Source: Algicoccus sp048820935 (lineage in GTDB: Bacteria; Pseudomonadota; Gammaproteobacteria; Burkholderiales; Burkholderiaceae_B). Taken from it: a stretch of DNA of 64,000 nt. Each line of letters opens with the position of its first letter. Position 1 is the first letter of the stretch. Both the position numbers and the translations under genes were made by a program. Where the stretch lies: contig NZ_JBMERD010000007.1 of NCBI RefSeq assembly GCF_048820935.1, forward strand, positions 62,001 through 126,000, in the 5' to 3' direction. The notes under the pieces are model-generated. The model worked only from the letters and a program-made list of their open reading frames with translations, had not been told where the DNA came from and made no database searches. This document shows positions 52,530-62,087 of this stretch, piece after piece.

Positions 52530-53912
52530 ATGCACAAACTCCGTCAGCTCACACTCAAAAATCTGCTCATTTCATTCATCATGGCAAGCGTCATTGCAGG
52601 ATTCGTGTGGCAAAGCTTTCGGCTCTTACAGCAAGAGCAAATGACAGCGGCAGTCAATGCAACTAAATACGCCGCTTTAACCAAATTGTTTTCAATCGCC
52701 AGCGCTCTTGAATCAGAACTCAATGAAACAATTAAATATTCTGATTTTTTAAGCTTGATTGTTTCGCACAATCCAGACATCACTCAAGAAGAGCTCGATG
52801 GATATGCGCAGCTTGTTCTGGAACAAAACGACAGTATTGTCGGGATTCAGGTTGCACCGGATGGCATTGTCCAGATGGTCTACCCCTACGAGCAACACAA
52901 AGTGGCGATTGGGCACGATCTCTTAAAAGATCCTCAGCGGAAACAATATGCACTTCAGGCGATTGAAACCGGGAAAGCGGTTTTACAAGGACCGGTTCAA
53001 GCGATTCAGGGTGGGTATTTCCTGTTTAACAGAAAAGCCATTTTCACCCCAACCGAGACGGGTCAGAAATTCTGGGGTTTGAGTGTGGTGGCGGTCGATT
53101 TTGATCGACTCATGGACGTTTACCAAAAAACGTTCCATGACGAACAGTACCTATTTTCATTGAGTGTGCGTGATGACAACGACAAACCCGTTCTCCTCTG
53201 GGGAGACGCACAAACCAGCTCATCAAACACGATTCAGCAAAGCATCGTGCTTCCACATGCAACCTGGGATCTCAAGATCTACCCAAGAACAAACTGGGGC
53301 GAAACAGATGAAACGGTATTTAAAACCGCACAGTTTGATTTATTAATCACTGCGCTTGTGTTTGTACTCGCATTTGCCAGCACATCAAGCTATCTGAAGA
53401 ATCGACGGCAGTCGCGCATCGACCCTCTTACTGGGTCTTTAAATAAAAACTCTATTTTTACGCATGTCAACGCATTGCTTAACCGACGTAAACCTTTTAC
53501 CTTGCTGGTCATGGATTTGAATAGTTTCAAACAAGTCAACGATCAATACGGCCATTACATCGGTGATCTGGTTTTGATTGAGATTACCCAACGTATCCAA
53601 AACACACTAAGCAAAGAAGACCGACTGTCTCGATTCGGCGGCGATGAATACATTGCCACCATCACCACGAATCAAGATGATATCGAGACACTGGCTCAAC
53701 AAATCAGAATCAATGTCATGTCACCCATGGTCGTCGAAGGGCACACCTTCCAAATCAATCTAGCAATTGGTTGGGCTCAATCTAAAGCAGACAACAGCAG
53801 CACCTATTCGTCGCTCTATCAAGAAGCAGATCAACGAATGTACATGAACAAAGCGCAACTTAAGACCATGCATTCTTCAGGCAATGACATGTCATTGCCT
53901 GCAACCAGCTGA
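52530..53912 (+). CDS. membrane-bound diguanylate cyclase with CHASE-type sensor
   Basis: This 460-residue protein has an N-terminal membrane helix (about 10-32), a periplasmic CHASE-like domain (about 60-250), a second helix (about 270-288) and a GGDEF domain (about 300-445). The active motif is FGGDEY, with the metal Asp in LLVMDLNSFKQVND. No RxxD inhibitory site is obvious. It should make cyclic di-GMP in response to an unknown periplasmic signal. Confidence 0.88.
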   Translation: MHKLRQLTLKNLLISFIMASVIAGFVWQSFRLLQQEQMTAAVNATKYAALTKLFSIASALESELNETIKYSDFLSLIVSHNPDITQEELDGYAQLVLEQNDSIVGIQVAPDGIVQMVYPYEQHKVAIGHDLLKDPQRKQYALQAIETGKAVLQGPVQAIQGGYFLFNRKAIFTPTETGQKFWGLSVVAVDFDRLMDVYQKTFHDEQYLFSLSVRDDNDKPVLLWGDAQTSSSNTIQQSIVLPHATWDLKIYPRTNWGETDETVFKTAQFDLLITALVFVLAFASTSSYLKNRRQSRIDPLTGSLNKNSIFTHVNALLNRRKPFTLLVMDLNSFKQVNDQYGHYIGDLVLIEITQRIQNTLSKEDRLSRFGGDEYIATITTNQDDIETLAQQIRINVMSPMVVEGHTFQINLAIGWAQSKADNSSTYSSLYQEADQRMYMNKAQLKTMHSSGNDMSLPATS

Positions 53913-53981
53913 GTTGTGACAGATGTCTAAACTCAGCTGATTTGGGCTAGCTTAAAGCCGTTAACGCACGTTTTGAGAGCC

Positions 53982-55322
53982 TTATGAAGGCCGGGCACCA
54001 CGTCCGGTACGGCGATCACCACCACGTCTTGCAGGCGAGGTTGTAGACCCGCCTGGTCGTGAACCTGAACGGCGAGGGCGGTTACTAGGTGCGCCGGATC
54101 GACCCGCGCCCGAGCGGTGTTGAGGACGCAGTGACGATCCACGCTCAGGACGATCTGCATCGGGTTTAGCGGATGGGACCCAGTCGGTGGGCAAATCACG
54201 CATCGGAATCGTGCGTCCAATCAGTCGTTCAATGGCTTTTAAATGCTTCACTTCTGCTTTGTCGACTAAAGACATGGCTTCACCCTCAGCACCTGCACGA
54301 CCTGTACGCCCAATCCGGTGAACATAATCTTCAGCCACGTTCGGCAATTCAAAGTTCACAACTTGGGGCAAATCTTCAATGTCCAAACCTCGAGCTGCAA
54401 TGTCAGTCGCAACCAGAACAGAGAGCTTGCCGTTTTTGAAACCATCTAATGCCCGGGTGCGTGCGTTCTGACTCTTATTGCCATGAATTGCCGCAGCCGA
54501 CAGACCATCTTTAACGAGCTTTTCAGCCAGACGGTTTGCACCGTGTTTGGTGCGTGTAAACACCAGTACCTGATGCCAACCATGGCCACGGATAATATGA
54601 CTAAGCAAATCACGCTTTTGGGACTGATCCACGTGATAGACCACTTGCTCAACGCGATCTGCTGTGACATTTTTAGGGGCAACGCTGACTTCAACAGGGT
54701 TACCCAATGTACGTTTGGCCAAATCGCGAATTTCATCGCTGAACGTTGCAGAAAACAACAGATTCTGGCGTGTCTTTGGCAAATACTTTAAAACTCGGCG
54801 AATGTCATGGATAAAGCCCATATCGAGCATGCGATCGGCTTCATCCAGAACTAGAATTTCAACCTGGCTCAAATCAACTGTTTTCTGACCGACGTGATCC
54901 AGCAAACGCCCGGGCGTAGCCACCAGAATATCAACACGTCCCTTCAGTGCCCGAATTTGAGGATTGATATTGACACCACCAAACATCACCTGGGCCACAC
55001 AAGTGAGGTGTCGGCTGTAAGTGACGACTGACTCATGCACTTGAGCTGCCAATTCGCGGGTTGGTGTCAGTACCAACACACGGGGCGCACCCGCAACTTT
55101 AGCGGTGCGTGGTTTTTCTATCAATTTTTGTAAGATTGGCAACGTAAAGCCGGCTGTTTTTCCAGTTCCTGTCTGGGCTGCAGCGAGTAAATCTCGACCG
55201 CTTAAAACAACAGGGATGGATTGCGCCTGAATCGGTGTGGGTGTTTCATACTGCTCTTCATGCAATGCACGGACAATACGATCGTCCAGCCCAAGGCTGG
55301 CAAACGTGGTTTGTGTGGACAA
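53982..55322 (-). CDS. rhlE: DEAD-box RNA helicase, RhlE-like
   Basis: This RNA-unwinding ATPase is used in ribosome assembly and RNA decay. From a TTG at 55322, spaced 8 bases from GGAG, it has 446 residues; an upstream GTG would add seven. Motifs are AQTGTGKT, VLDEADRMLDMGF, SATF and HRIGRTGRAG. The C-terminal tail (about 375-446) is Arg/Gly/Ser/Pro-rich, as in RhlE, for RNA binding. Confidence 0.92.
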   Translation of the reverse strand: MSTQTTFASLGLDDRIVRALHEEQYETPTPIQAQSIPVVLSGRDLLAAAQTGTGKTAGFTLPILQKLIEKPRTAKVAGAPRVLVLTPTRELAAQVHESVVTYSRHLTCVAQVMFGGVNINPQIRALKGRVDILVATPGRLLDHVGQKTVDLSQVEILVLDEADRMLDMGFIHDIRRVLKYLPKTRQNLLFSATFSDEIRDLAKRTLGNPVEVSVAPKNVTADRVEQVVYHVDQSQKRDLLSHIIRGHGWHQVLVFTRTKHGANRLAEKLVKDGLSAAAIHGNKSQNARTRALDGFKNGKLSVLVATDIAARGLDIEDLPQVVNFELPNVAEDYVHRIGRTGRAGAEGEAMSLVDKAEVKHLKAIERLIGRTIPMRDLPTDWVPSAKPDADRPERGSSLRPQHRSGAGRSGAPSNRPRRSGSRPGGSTTSPARRGGDRRTGRGARPS

Positions 55323-55481
55323 TTTAATCGCTCCGGTCAACACGTCGGTTCATTTTGAGAATGAACACCAATCGGGACATGCGACATCTGTGATGATGTG
55401 AAAACATCTGAGGAAGATCTGATGCACGGTGCATCAAATACAGCGCTGCGGGGACTGGTAGCAAGCAGCGATCCAACCAGT

Positions 55482-56945
55482 TTAACTGTTTTCTGCGACT
55501 TCCTGCTCGTCTAAAGCGTCAAATTCAAATAAAACCGACTTCAAAACGGTATCTATCGCAGTTTGTGACACCTGCCGACCTGAACTCTCCATGACAGGCT
55601 CTGCTGTCAAATCACTCCATTGCGGATGGCGACGAGCCGCACCCAAGTGCTTTGGCAAATTCTGTTGAACTAGCTGTGCAATTGTTTGCAAATGATCGAT
55701 CTGTAATGGCTGTTTAGACGCATGTCCGCGACGCTCCAGCGCCACAATGAGTTGTAACTGTCGGGTTGCCAGCAAAACGAGGATTTCATCAGACACACGC
55801 ATTTCCTGTTGACCACGCACCCGTGCCACCACATCAGACCCCCAACGTCTGGCACTTTGCCATAATGTGCCAGTCGCCGCGCCAACCACCGTCCCGGTAC
55901 CAAGCGTCAGACCCGCAGTCATTAAGTCCACTGCAGCCCCGGCAATCGCACCCGTCATCGCCCCTTTGCTCAAGTGCAAACCCATCTCTTTCATGGCATC
56001 GACACTAAACAGATCACTATCCCAACGGCCCGAACGCCAGGGTAGGGCGTGCGGCAAATATTCATCAGCCTCAAATGCATAATCCCGCAAAATCTGATCG
56101 GTACAATCTCGTTCAGCTTGACGCACAGATTTCTGTAAAACCTGCGTTAACCCATCGGTTGCTTGCTCGGTGGGCTCACCATACCATTGCGCACTGGCCA
56201 CATTCACCACCAGTTGCGCCACCCGATTAAGGGCTTCATCTCGTCGTTTGATTCGAGAAGCAATGGCTTCTTGGGCAAGGGCTGACAACACAGGCTGTGC
56301 ATCTCTTAAAACTTGCCCAAGTGCGTTAAACACCAGCGCTTCACCCTCAAGTGGCGGACTAACGGTATCAAAGGTCAATGTGACATGAATACCTAACCGC
56401 GATAACGCCTGATGCCAAGCTTGGGGTTCAGCACCCGGACTCACCAAGAAATTCAGAACAGGCACGACAGGTTTGCCACTAGCCGCCAATAACTGTAATT
56501 CATCACGATATTTGGCTAAAACCGGCTCACGGACATCAATCACATATAACGCCGCATCACTATTCAACACTTGTTTGATGACACGAAACTCCTGCTCAAA
56601 CCGCAGTTTTCCTTGCGTATCCTCCACAAAACGTGCCAATCGATCATAAGGCTCCAGCCGATCCTGGCCAGCCACAGGTTCATACGCTTCAATCCAGTCA
56701 CGCAAAGCCATGCTGTCTTCTAGACCCGGTGTGTCATACCAGGCCAGCACTGGACGACCTTCTAACCAGCACAATGATCGGCTAACTTGTCGTGTTGTAC
56801 CTGGCGCATCGGCCACCTCACCAAATCCCCGATCACGAGTCAGCGTTCGCAGCAAAGACGTTTTACCCGTATTGGTGTGGCCAACCACAGCCACGCGAAT
56901 TAAATGAGCCTCAGGAAGCACATCAGAAAGAATCTTAGGGATCAT
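55482..56945 (-). CDS. GTPase with DUF3482 domain
   Basis: This 487-residue protein has an N-terminal Era-like G domain: G1 GHTNTGKTS, G3 DTPG and G4-like NFLV, then a DUF3482 region with glycine-rich hydrophobic segments (AIAGAAVDLMTAGLTLGTG) around 330-370 that may insert in or touch membrane. ATG 56945 overlaps the stop of the upstream DUF2868 gene (ATGA). The function is not established; the fixed pairing suggests a joint membrane role. Confidence 0.85.
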   Translation of the reverse strand: MIPKILSDVLPEAHLIRVAVVGHTNTGKTSLLRTLTRDRGFGEVADAPGTTRQVSRSLCWLEGRPVLAWYDTPGLEDSMALRDWIEAYEPVAGQDRLEPYDRLARFVEDTQGKLRFEQEFRVIKQVLNSDAALYVIDVREPVLAKYRDELQLLAASGKPVVPVLNFLVSPGAEPQAWHQALSRLGIHVTLTFDTVSPPLEGEALVFNALGQVLRDAQPVLSALAQEAIASRIKRRDEALNRVAQLVVNVASAQWYGEPTEQATDGLTQVLQKSVRQAERDCTDQILRDYAFEADEYLPHALPWRSGRWDSDLFSVDAMKEMGLHLSKGAMTGAIAGAAVDLMTAGLTLGTGTVVGAATGTLWQSARRWGSDVVARVRGQQEMRVSDEILVLLATRQLQLIVALERRGHASKQPLQIDHLQTIAQLVQQNLPKHLGAARRHPQWSDLTAEPVMESSGRQVSQTAIDTVLKSVLFEFDALDEQEVAENS

Positions 56946-58321
56946 GCCGAAGCCTCCAACCATTTCATCGCCTCATCTTGGGTGATTGGTTCTGCCAGTC
57001 CGGCTTTACGCAAACTCTCTTGCCAAAGTGATTGCCGATCTGGGCCTGTCACCCGTTGCACAAGCACTGTCTGCAATACATCAACCCGACTGATCAATTC
57101 AATTGCATACCCCATAGTCCCACGATCTGGCGTTTGACCACCATCCAAAATCAACAATAAACGGGCAGGTGCCTGCTCATCTAACCAGATTAGAGCCTGC
57201 GCTCGTGATTCACGATCATTCACCAAACCAGGTCCTGAATACGCTTGCGCCCAGTCTGGTAATGCAACTAAATCCAGCCCGATCACAGCGGATGAAGCGC
57301 CCTGCGCACCACTGATTTGCGGTTGAGAAGAATGAGGTGAAAGAGACGAATGAGATTGCTCCCAGGCATCACGTGCTCCAGGTGGTCCATCATGGATGTC
57401 TAAAGCGTGTTCACGGCGCCATTTCGCAAGTACTGTCTTTGCGTAAGGTGTTTGTACGTCTGGCAACGCCCGACGCTGTAAAACACGCACCATGCTCCAG
57501 CAAAGCACAACTGAAATAACCCGCGGCACCACACCGATCATGACCACAGAACCAACTAACCAGTTGGCCCACTGTCGCCTGATTTCAGGCAACTCGACGG
57601 GCACATGTCCGCTGGCAGCAATCGTGTTCGAATCGGGCATCGACAACCCCATCCAAGCGGACAATTTCCCCAGTTGCAGTGCGATACTGACAAAAGTCTC
57701 AGTTGATAACCAAGTGGTTTCCCAGATAAATGTGTAATGTCGCAAGCTAAAGGCAAAAACCCAACTCAGTAGCACACTCATTAGAAAAACCAGCCAAACA
57801 AGATTGGACACCCAGCCCAAACGCCAACGTAAAGCACCACTTTCACGGTTTGTTTGTAACCACGCCTGCCAAGCATCAAGCGCTTCAAATCGACGCAACC
57901 ATCGCATCGAAAGGGTTTGCCAAAGATGCCCCCACCACGGATTGGTTTGCATTCGCAAAGAAACCAACCAGAGCAACCACATCAGGGTTGGCACCAGTAA
58001 CAGCCCAGCCAGACTCCAAATGACATTCACAGGCTCACCGGATGTCCCCAATGCGGCCAATCCCGCACTGACACCCCCAGCCGCTGCCACAAGTAGAAGC
58101 AACCACAAACTCCATCTTAAAATCAGTCGAACATCTTCAGACTGTTTTTTAAAATGCAGGTTTTTAGCTAAAATCTCAGCGCGCGCCCATAAAATCTGCG
58201 ACGGCAAGGCGTCAGCAGACCCAGACTCAAGTGTCCGACTGTCTAAAAAACCGTCACGCTGCTCAATCCGCGCAACAAATTGATAACACCAGTTCTTATC
58301 CAAGATGCGGCATCCACGCAA
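56942..58321 (-). CDS. DUF2868 membrane protein
   Basis: This 459-residue protein has about four predicted membrane segments (near 70-90, 98-118, 170-190 and 255-275) and soluble ends. It belongs to the DUF2868 family, usually next to DUF3482 GTPases, as here with an ATGA overlap. The TTG start is uncertain. Its biochemical role is unknown. The C-terminal half (LDLVALPDWAQAYSG, LLLILDGGQTPDRG) looks like a soluble alpha/beta domain. Confidence 0.8.
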   Translation of the reverse strand: MRGCRILDKNWCYQFVARIEQRDGFLDSRTLESGSADALPSQILWARAEILAKNLHFKKQSEDVRLILRWSLWLLLLVAAAGGVSAGLAALGTSGEPVNVIWSLAGLLLVPTLMWLLWLVSLRMQTNPWWGHLWQTLSMRWLRRFEALDAWQAWLQTNRESGALRWRLGWVSNLVWLVFLMSVLLSWVFAFSLRHYTFIWETTWLSTETFVSIALQLGKLSAWMGLSMPDSNTIAASGHVPVELPEIRRQWANWLVGSVVMIGVVPRVISVVLCWSMVRVLQRRALPDVQTPYAKTVLAKWRREHALDIHDGPPGARDAWEQSHSSLSPHSSQPQISGAQGASSAVIGLDLVALPDWAQAYSGPGLVNDRESRAQALIWLDEQAPARLLLILDGGQTPDRGTMGYAIELISRVDVLQTVLVQRVTGPDRQSLWQESLRKAGLAEPITQDEAMKWLEASA

Positions 58322-58405
58322 AACTCTGACGAAAGATTAGCATTTTGCAATGCGATTACGACACAGCCGTGGAAAAATCAGCCCAATGCACTTAGAATCT
58401 GACTT

Positions 58406-58744
58406 ATGAAACCTTTGCTTATTCACACACTGATCCTCAGTGGCGTCTTGGTCGGCTGCTCATCGCCCGTCTATCACGACACCGATCCTAATCGCCACAT
58501 CATCACGCTCGATGGGAAACCAATCAGTGTTGTCTCCACGGGAACCGATCAATGGCGCGCCTGGGGTGGTGGCAGTGCACGCCACAACGAAAGCGATCCG
58601 TCACAACTGAATCGACAACTCAAAGCCATCGAACTCGTCTCTGGCTGCCGCGTCATTCAAAGCACTCAAAATCCAGACGACGCACGCCAACTGGATGCCA
58701 GCGTCGATTGTCAGGACTCAGTCGGCACAATTAAGGCTGATTAA
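58406..58744 (+). CDS. small putative lipoprotein
   Basis: This 112-residue protein has a lipoprotein signal (LSGVLVGCSS, Cys near 18). The mature part is polar with two further cysteines (SGCRVIQS, VDCQDS) that could form a disulfide. The family is not recognised. It stands alone between divergent and convergent neighbours. Confidence 0.75.
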   Translation: MKPLLIHTLILSGVLVGCSSPVYHDTDPNRHIITLDGKPISVVSTGTDQWRAWGGGSARHNESDPSQLNRQLKAIELVSGCRVIQSTQNPDDARQLDASVDCQDSVGTIKAD

Positions 58745-58808
58745 ACGCACCGTCCTGAGCCCGGTGAACACCCCATTACTCAGGACAGTAAACGTATCGC
58801 CTATGCAA

Positions 58809-59780
58809 TTAGAGTGTCTGCACGCGCTGTTTAGCGGCGGCATACTCCTGCTTCAAGCGCTCAACGTACTCAGCAACCGTGGGAATGTCATCAATCTGAC
58901 CCACGCCTTGACCTGCGCCCCAAACATCACGCCAAGCCTTGGCTTTTGAGGAGTCCTCCGAAATCTTCATGCTGCCTTTTTCACGGATGGGTAGGTTATC
59001 TGGATCCAATCCGGCTTTTTCAATACTTTCACGAATGTAGTTACCGTGCACACCCGTAAAGAAGTTGGTGTAGATAATGTCTGAGGCACCCGCATTCACA
59101 ATCGCACGTTTATAAGCCTCATCCGCATTGGCTTCCTGGCAAGCAATGAATCGTGTGCCGATATAAGCCAGATCCGCGCCCATCACCTGAGCAGCCAACA
59201 CATGGTCACCCGAAGTCATGGAACCAGACAGTATCACTGGGCCATCAAAGTTCCGGCGCAATTCACCAATCAGTGCAAATGGGGACTGTGTTCCCGCATG
59301 TCCACCCGCACCAGCTGCCACAACAATCAGACCATCCACACCCGCTTCAAGGGCTTTGGCAGCGTGACGCATATTAATGACGTCATGTAGAACAATTCCA
59401 CCGTAGGAATGAACCTCATCGATAATTTCTTTTACAGGTGCACGCAATGATGTAATAAAGATGGGCACACGATGTTTCACACAGGTGGCCACGTCTTGCT
59501 CTAAACGGGCATTGGTATTGTGTACGATCTGGTTAACCGCCAAGGGACCGACAATTGCCTCAGGATTTTGTGCTTTGTACGACTCTAATGTCTCGTTCAT
59601 CATGCTCAACCAATCATCCAGCAACTCCGCCGGTCGAGCGTTTAACGCTGGGAACGAGCCCACAATCCCCGCTTTACACTGTGCTAAAACCAGCTCTGGG
59701 TAACTGACAGTGAACATGGGCGCGGAAATCACGGGAACCGACAAATTCTGTAAGACTGCAGGCAATTTCTTATTGTGCAT
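58809..59780 (-). CDS. nitronate monooxygenase-family flavoprotein
   Basis: The 323-residue TIM-barrel FMN protein is of the 2-nitropropane dioxygenase family, which oxidises alkyl nitronates or acts as enoyl reductase. Features are PVISAPMFTVSYPEL at the N-terminus, GLIVVAAGAGGHAG and GADLAYIGTRFIA, the FMN phosphate site. The actual substrate is not predictable. Confidence 0.85.
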   Translation of the reverse strand: MHNKKLPAVLQNLSVPVISAPMFTVSYPELVLAQCKAGIVGSFPALNARPAELLDDWLSMMNETLESYKAQNPEAIVGPLAVNQIVHNTNARLEQDVATCVKHRVPIFITSLRAPVKEIIDEVHSYGGIVLHDVINMRHAAKALEAGVDGLIVVAAGAGGHAGTQSPFALIGELRRNFDGPVILSGSMTSGDHVLAAQVMGADLAYIGTRFIACQEANADEAYKRAIVNAGASDIIYTNFFTGVHGNYIRESIEKAGLDPDNLPIREKGSMKISEDSSKAKAWRDVWGAGQGVGQIDDIPTVAEYVERLKQEYAAAKQRVQTL

Positions 59781-59956
59781 GGGGTTTTTCTCTCAAATAG
59801 GGGACAGTGAAACTAAACAAATCCATGTGACGTCATGCGATCTGACTAAGAATACCAGTTTGGCGCCCAATGCTGACTAGGTTGAATTCAGACCAAGAAA
59901 CTTGCCAGCACACGGCCTTGTCCGTCAGAATAGACATTTATTCTTTTGAGGCGACT

Positions 59957-60265
59957 ATGTACTCAGAAAATCAAATTTACGTCTCACCAAGTTTTATTGA
60001 ATTGCATAAGCATCCCATCACAGGCAAGCTACAGGCCACACGACCTTGGTTACAGGCACGTTACGAACTTTGTGAAGATTTTGCGCAGTTACTAGCGCAA
60101 CAGACGCAACAAAAAATGTTTGAGTTGCAAATCACCCAAGCCGATGCGCTCGAACGTGTCGATCGGGGTCTTTACGTCAAACCCAGCCCACTCGACTTAG
60201 CCGAAAATGAAATTGAATGGATTCGTCTGCGAATTCAAGAGTTGCTGCAGCATGCGTCGTTTTAA
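59957..60265 (+). CDS. conserved small protein of unknown function
   Basis: This 102-residue protein starts at ATG 59957 after a GAGG ribosome site (MYSENQIYVSPSFIELH). It is soluble and helical, with an ATRPWLQARYELCEDFA stretch and an acidic end. I do not recognise the family. It is convergent with the 2-hydroxyacid dehydrogenase, ten bases apart. Confidence 0.7.
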   Translation: MYSENQIYVSPSFIELHKHPITGKLQATRPWLQARYELCEDFAQLLAQQTQQKMFELQITQADALERVDRGLYVKPSPLDLAENEIEWIRLRIQELLQHASF

Positions 60266-60275
60266 AAGCCTGCCA

Positions 60276-61253
60276 TCACGACTTCGAATGTTTCACATGA
60301 AACATTTCCCAAGCGGCAGGATTCACCACATTGGCTTGGTTTTCACCATTGATGAGTGACAGCAACGAATTCACCGCTTCCCGACTCAGTCGCTCCAGCG
60401 TCGTTGCTGTAATCCCAGCTTGGTGAGCTGTCAGCAAAGTATTTGGACATGACAGAATGGCTTCCTGTCCCGTCAGGATCGCAGGTTCATGCACATCCAA
60501 AACCGCCGCACCAACCTGTCCACTCTGCAACGCAGGCACCAAGGCTGTGTGATCAATCACAGCCCCACGCGCAACGTTAATCAGTGTCACACCCGGTTTC
60601 ATGGCAGCAATCGCCTGTGCATTGATCAGATGGTAAGTCTGATCATTTAATGGACAAGCCAAGACGATTGTGTCACTGCGTTTAAGCAACTCTTCAAAGC
60701 TAACCGCCTCAACACCTTCAGGAAGCGTCTCAGGACGGCGTGTATGCCCCAACACCGTCACACCCATTGCCATCAGAATACCGGCTAGTCTTTGACCAAT
60801 TGCGCCCACACCAATAATGCCGCACACACTACCGGCAATCTCATTGTTTTTGGTGGAGAGTGATTTGGCCACATCCCAGCTTTGCGCTCGCAACGCTTGG
60901 TCATACGCAACAATCGGGCGGTTCACCTGAAAAATCGCAGCTAACGCATACTCGGTCACAGCTGCCGTGTTGGCGCCTGGCAGGTTCGCCACAACAATGC
61001 CCAGCTCTGTCGCCCGATCAACTGGGATCATATCCACGCCCACACCGTGTCGCACCACATACTTCATGCGTGGCGCATCCTCAAACACATCCTCGGGCAA
61101 ATGTGTACGCACAATCATGGCATCACAGTCTGCTGCAGCCTTGCGCAAAGTTTGCGGCGAAACATCGTCCGCCAGTACAACCTCAACGTGTTTAGCCAGA
61201 TTGGCCTGATGTTCAGGATGAATTGGATTGGTCAACAAGACACGTGCACGCAT
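60276..61253 (-). CDS. D-isomer-specific 2-hydroxyacid dehydrogenase
   Basis: This NAD(P)-dependent dehydrogenase has 325 residues. The Rossmann motif is GIIGVGAIGQRLAG (about 145-158), and the catalytic Arg, Glu and His lie in NVARGAVID, VLDVHEPA and TAHQAG. The substrate is unknown. It forms a minus-strand run with hutG-like and sulfurtransferase genes. Its C-terminus, MFHVKHSKS, is encoded by a parS-like palindrome. Confidence 0.88.
   Translation of the reverse strand: MRARVLLTNPIHPEHQANLAKHVEVVLADDVSPQTLRKAAADCDAMIVRTHLPEDVFEDAPRMKYVVRHGVGVDMIPVDRATELGIVVANLPGANTAAVTEYALAAIFQVNRPIVAYDQALRAQSWDVAKSLSTKNNEIAGSVCGIIGVGAIGQRLAGILMAMGVTVLGHTRRPETLPEGVEAVSFEELLKRSDTIVLACPLNDQTYHLINAQAIAAMKPGVTLINVARGAVIDHTALVPALQSGQVGAAVLDVHEPAILTGQEAILSCPNTLLTAHQAGITATTLERLSREAVNSLLSLINGENQANVVNPAAWEMFHVKHSKS
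60289..60304. promoter_or_regulatory. parS-like palindrome
   Basis: TGTTTCACATGAAACA differs at one central base from the consensus parS TGTTTCACGTGAAACA, the ParB binding site. It lies in the last codons of the dehydrogenase gene and encodes MFHVKH, a peptide often produced where parS sites are read through. Confidence 0.5.
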
Positions 61254-61264
61254 GGATAAACCCC

Positions 61265-62059
61265 TTACAAAGTTTCTAAAGCACCATAGGCTGCTTGAAC
61301 CATCTGACGCACAGTGGGTGCCACCTGTTGCGCCAGATCGTCTCGGTACTCAAACGGATGGCTTTCATTCATATACAGGCTCTGACACATTTCAAGCTGA
61401 ATAGTGTGAATCCCTTGCGCTGGATTGCCATACTGACGGGTGATGTAGCCGCCTTTAAAACGGCCATTCGAAACCCACTCAAACGGACAGCCAACCAATG
61501 AAGCTTCAACCGCATTCAGTAAGGCTTGATCACACGATGCACCACCGGATGTGCCAATGTTCAGATCCGGCAACTTACCTGGAAATAGTCTAGGTAAAAC
61601 ACTCGCAATCGAGTGTGCGTCCCACAACAGAACCTGACCATGTTCTGAACGCAACTGTTCAAGTGTTTCTTGCAGTTTCTGGTGATAAGGCTGCCAGTAT
61701 TGCGTCACACGTTGCGCTTTTTCTTCATCACTGACGCTGTCGCCTGCCTGATAAATAGCATCCCCTCGAAATGTGTGCTCTGGGCACAAACCTGTTTTAG
61801 TTTGTCCAGGATATAGGTGCTCATCGGTTGGGGATCGGTTTAAATCCACCACATAACGGGAGTAAGTGGCTTGCAACACACTCGCACCCATTTCATTGGC
61901 GAACGTATAGAGACGATCCATATGCCAATCGGTATCTGGAATTTGCAAACCCGCCTGGGTCATTCTGGCCTGCAAAGCCTCAGGAATCTCCTGACCCATG
62001 TGCGGGATCGAAATCAATAAAGGAATTCGGCCTTGCGTAAACTGATAGGGTGTGGACAT
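61265..62059 (-). CDS. N-formylglutamate amidohydrolase (HutG-like)
   Basis: This 264-residue protein is of the N-formylglutamate deformylase family, the final step of one histidine degradation route. Motifs LLISIPHMGQEIP and LLWDAHSI fit the metal-binding site. No other hut genes are in the window, so it may act on another formyl or acyl amino acid. It lies 11 bases from the dehydrogenase gene. Confidence 0.85.
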   Translation of the reverse strand: MSTPYQFTQGRIPLLISIPHMGQEIPEALQARMTQAGLQIPDTDWHMDRLYTFANEMGASVLQATYSRYVVDLNRSPTDEHLYPGQTKTGLCPEHTFRGDAIYQAGDSVSDEEKAQRVTQYWQPYHQKLQETLEQLRSEHGQVLLWDAHSIASVLPRLFPGKLPDLNIGTSGGASCDQALLNAVEASLVGCPFEWVSNGRFKGGYITRQYGNPAQGIHTIQLEMCQSLYMNESHPFEYRDDLAQQVAPTVRQMVQAAYGALETL

Positions 62060-62087
62060 GAATTATTCTCTCTGACGTTGTAAATGT

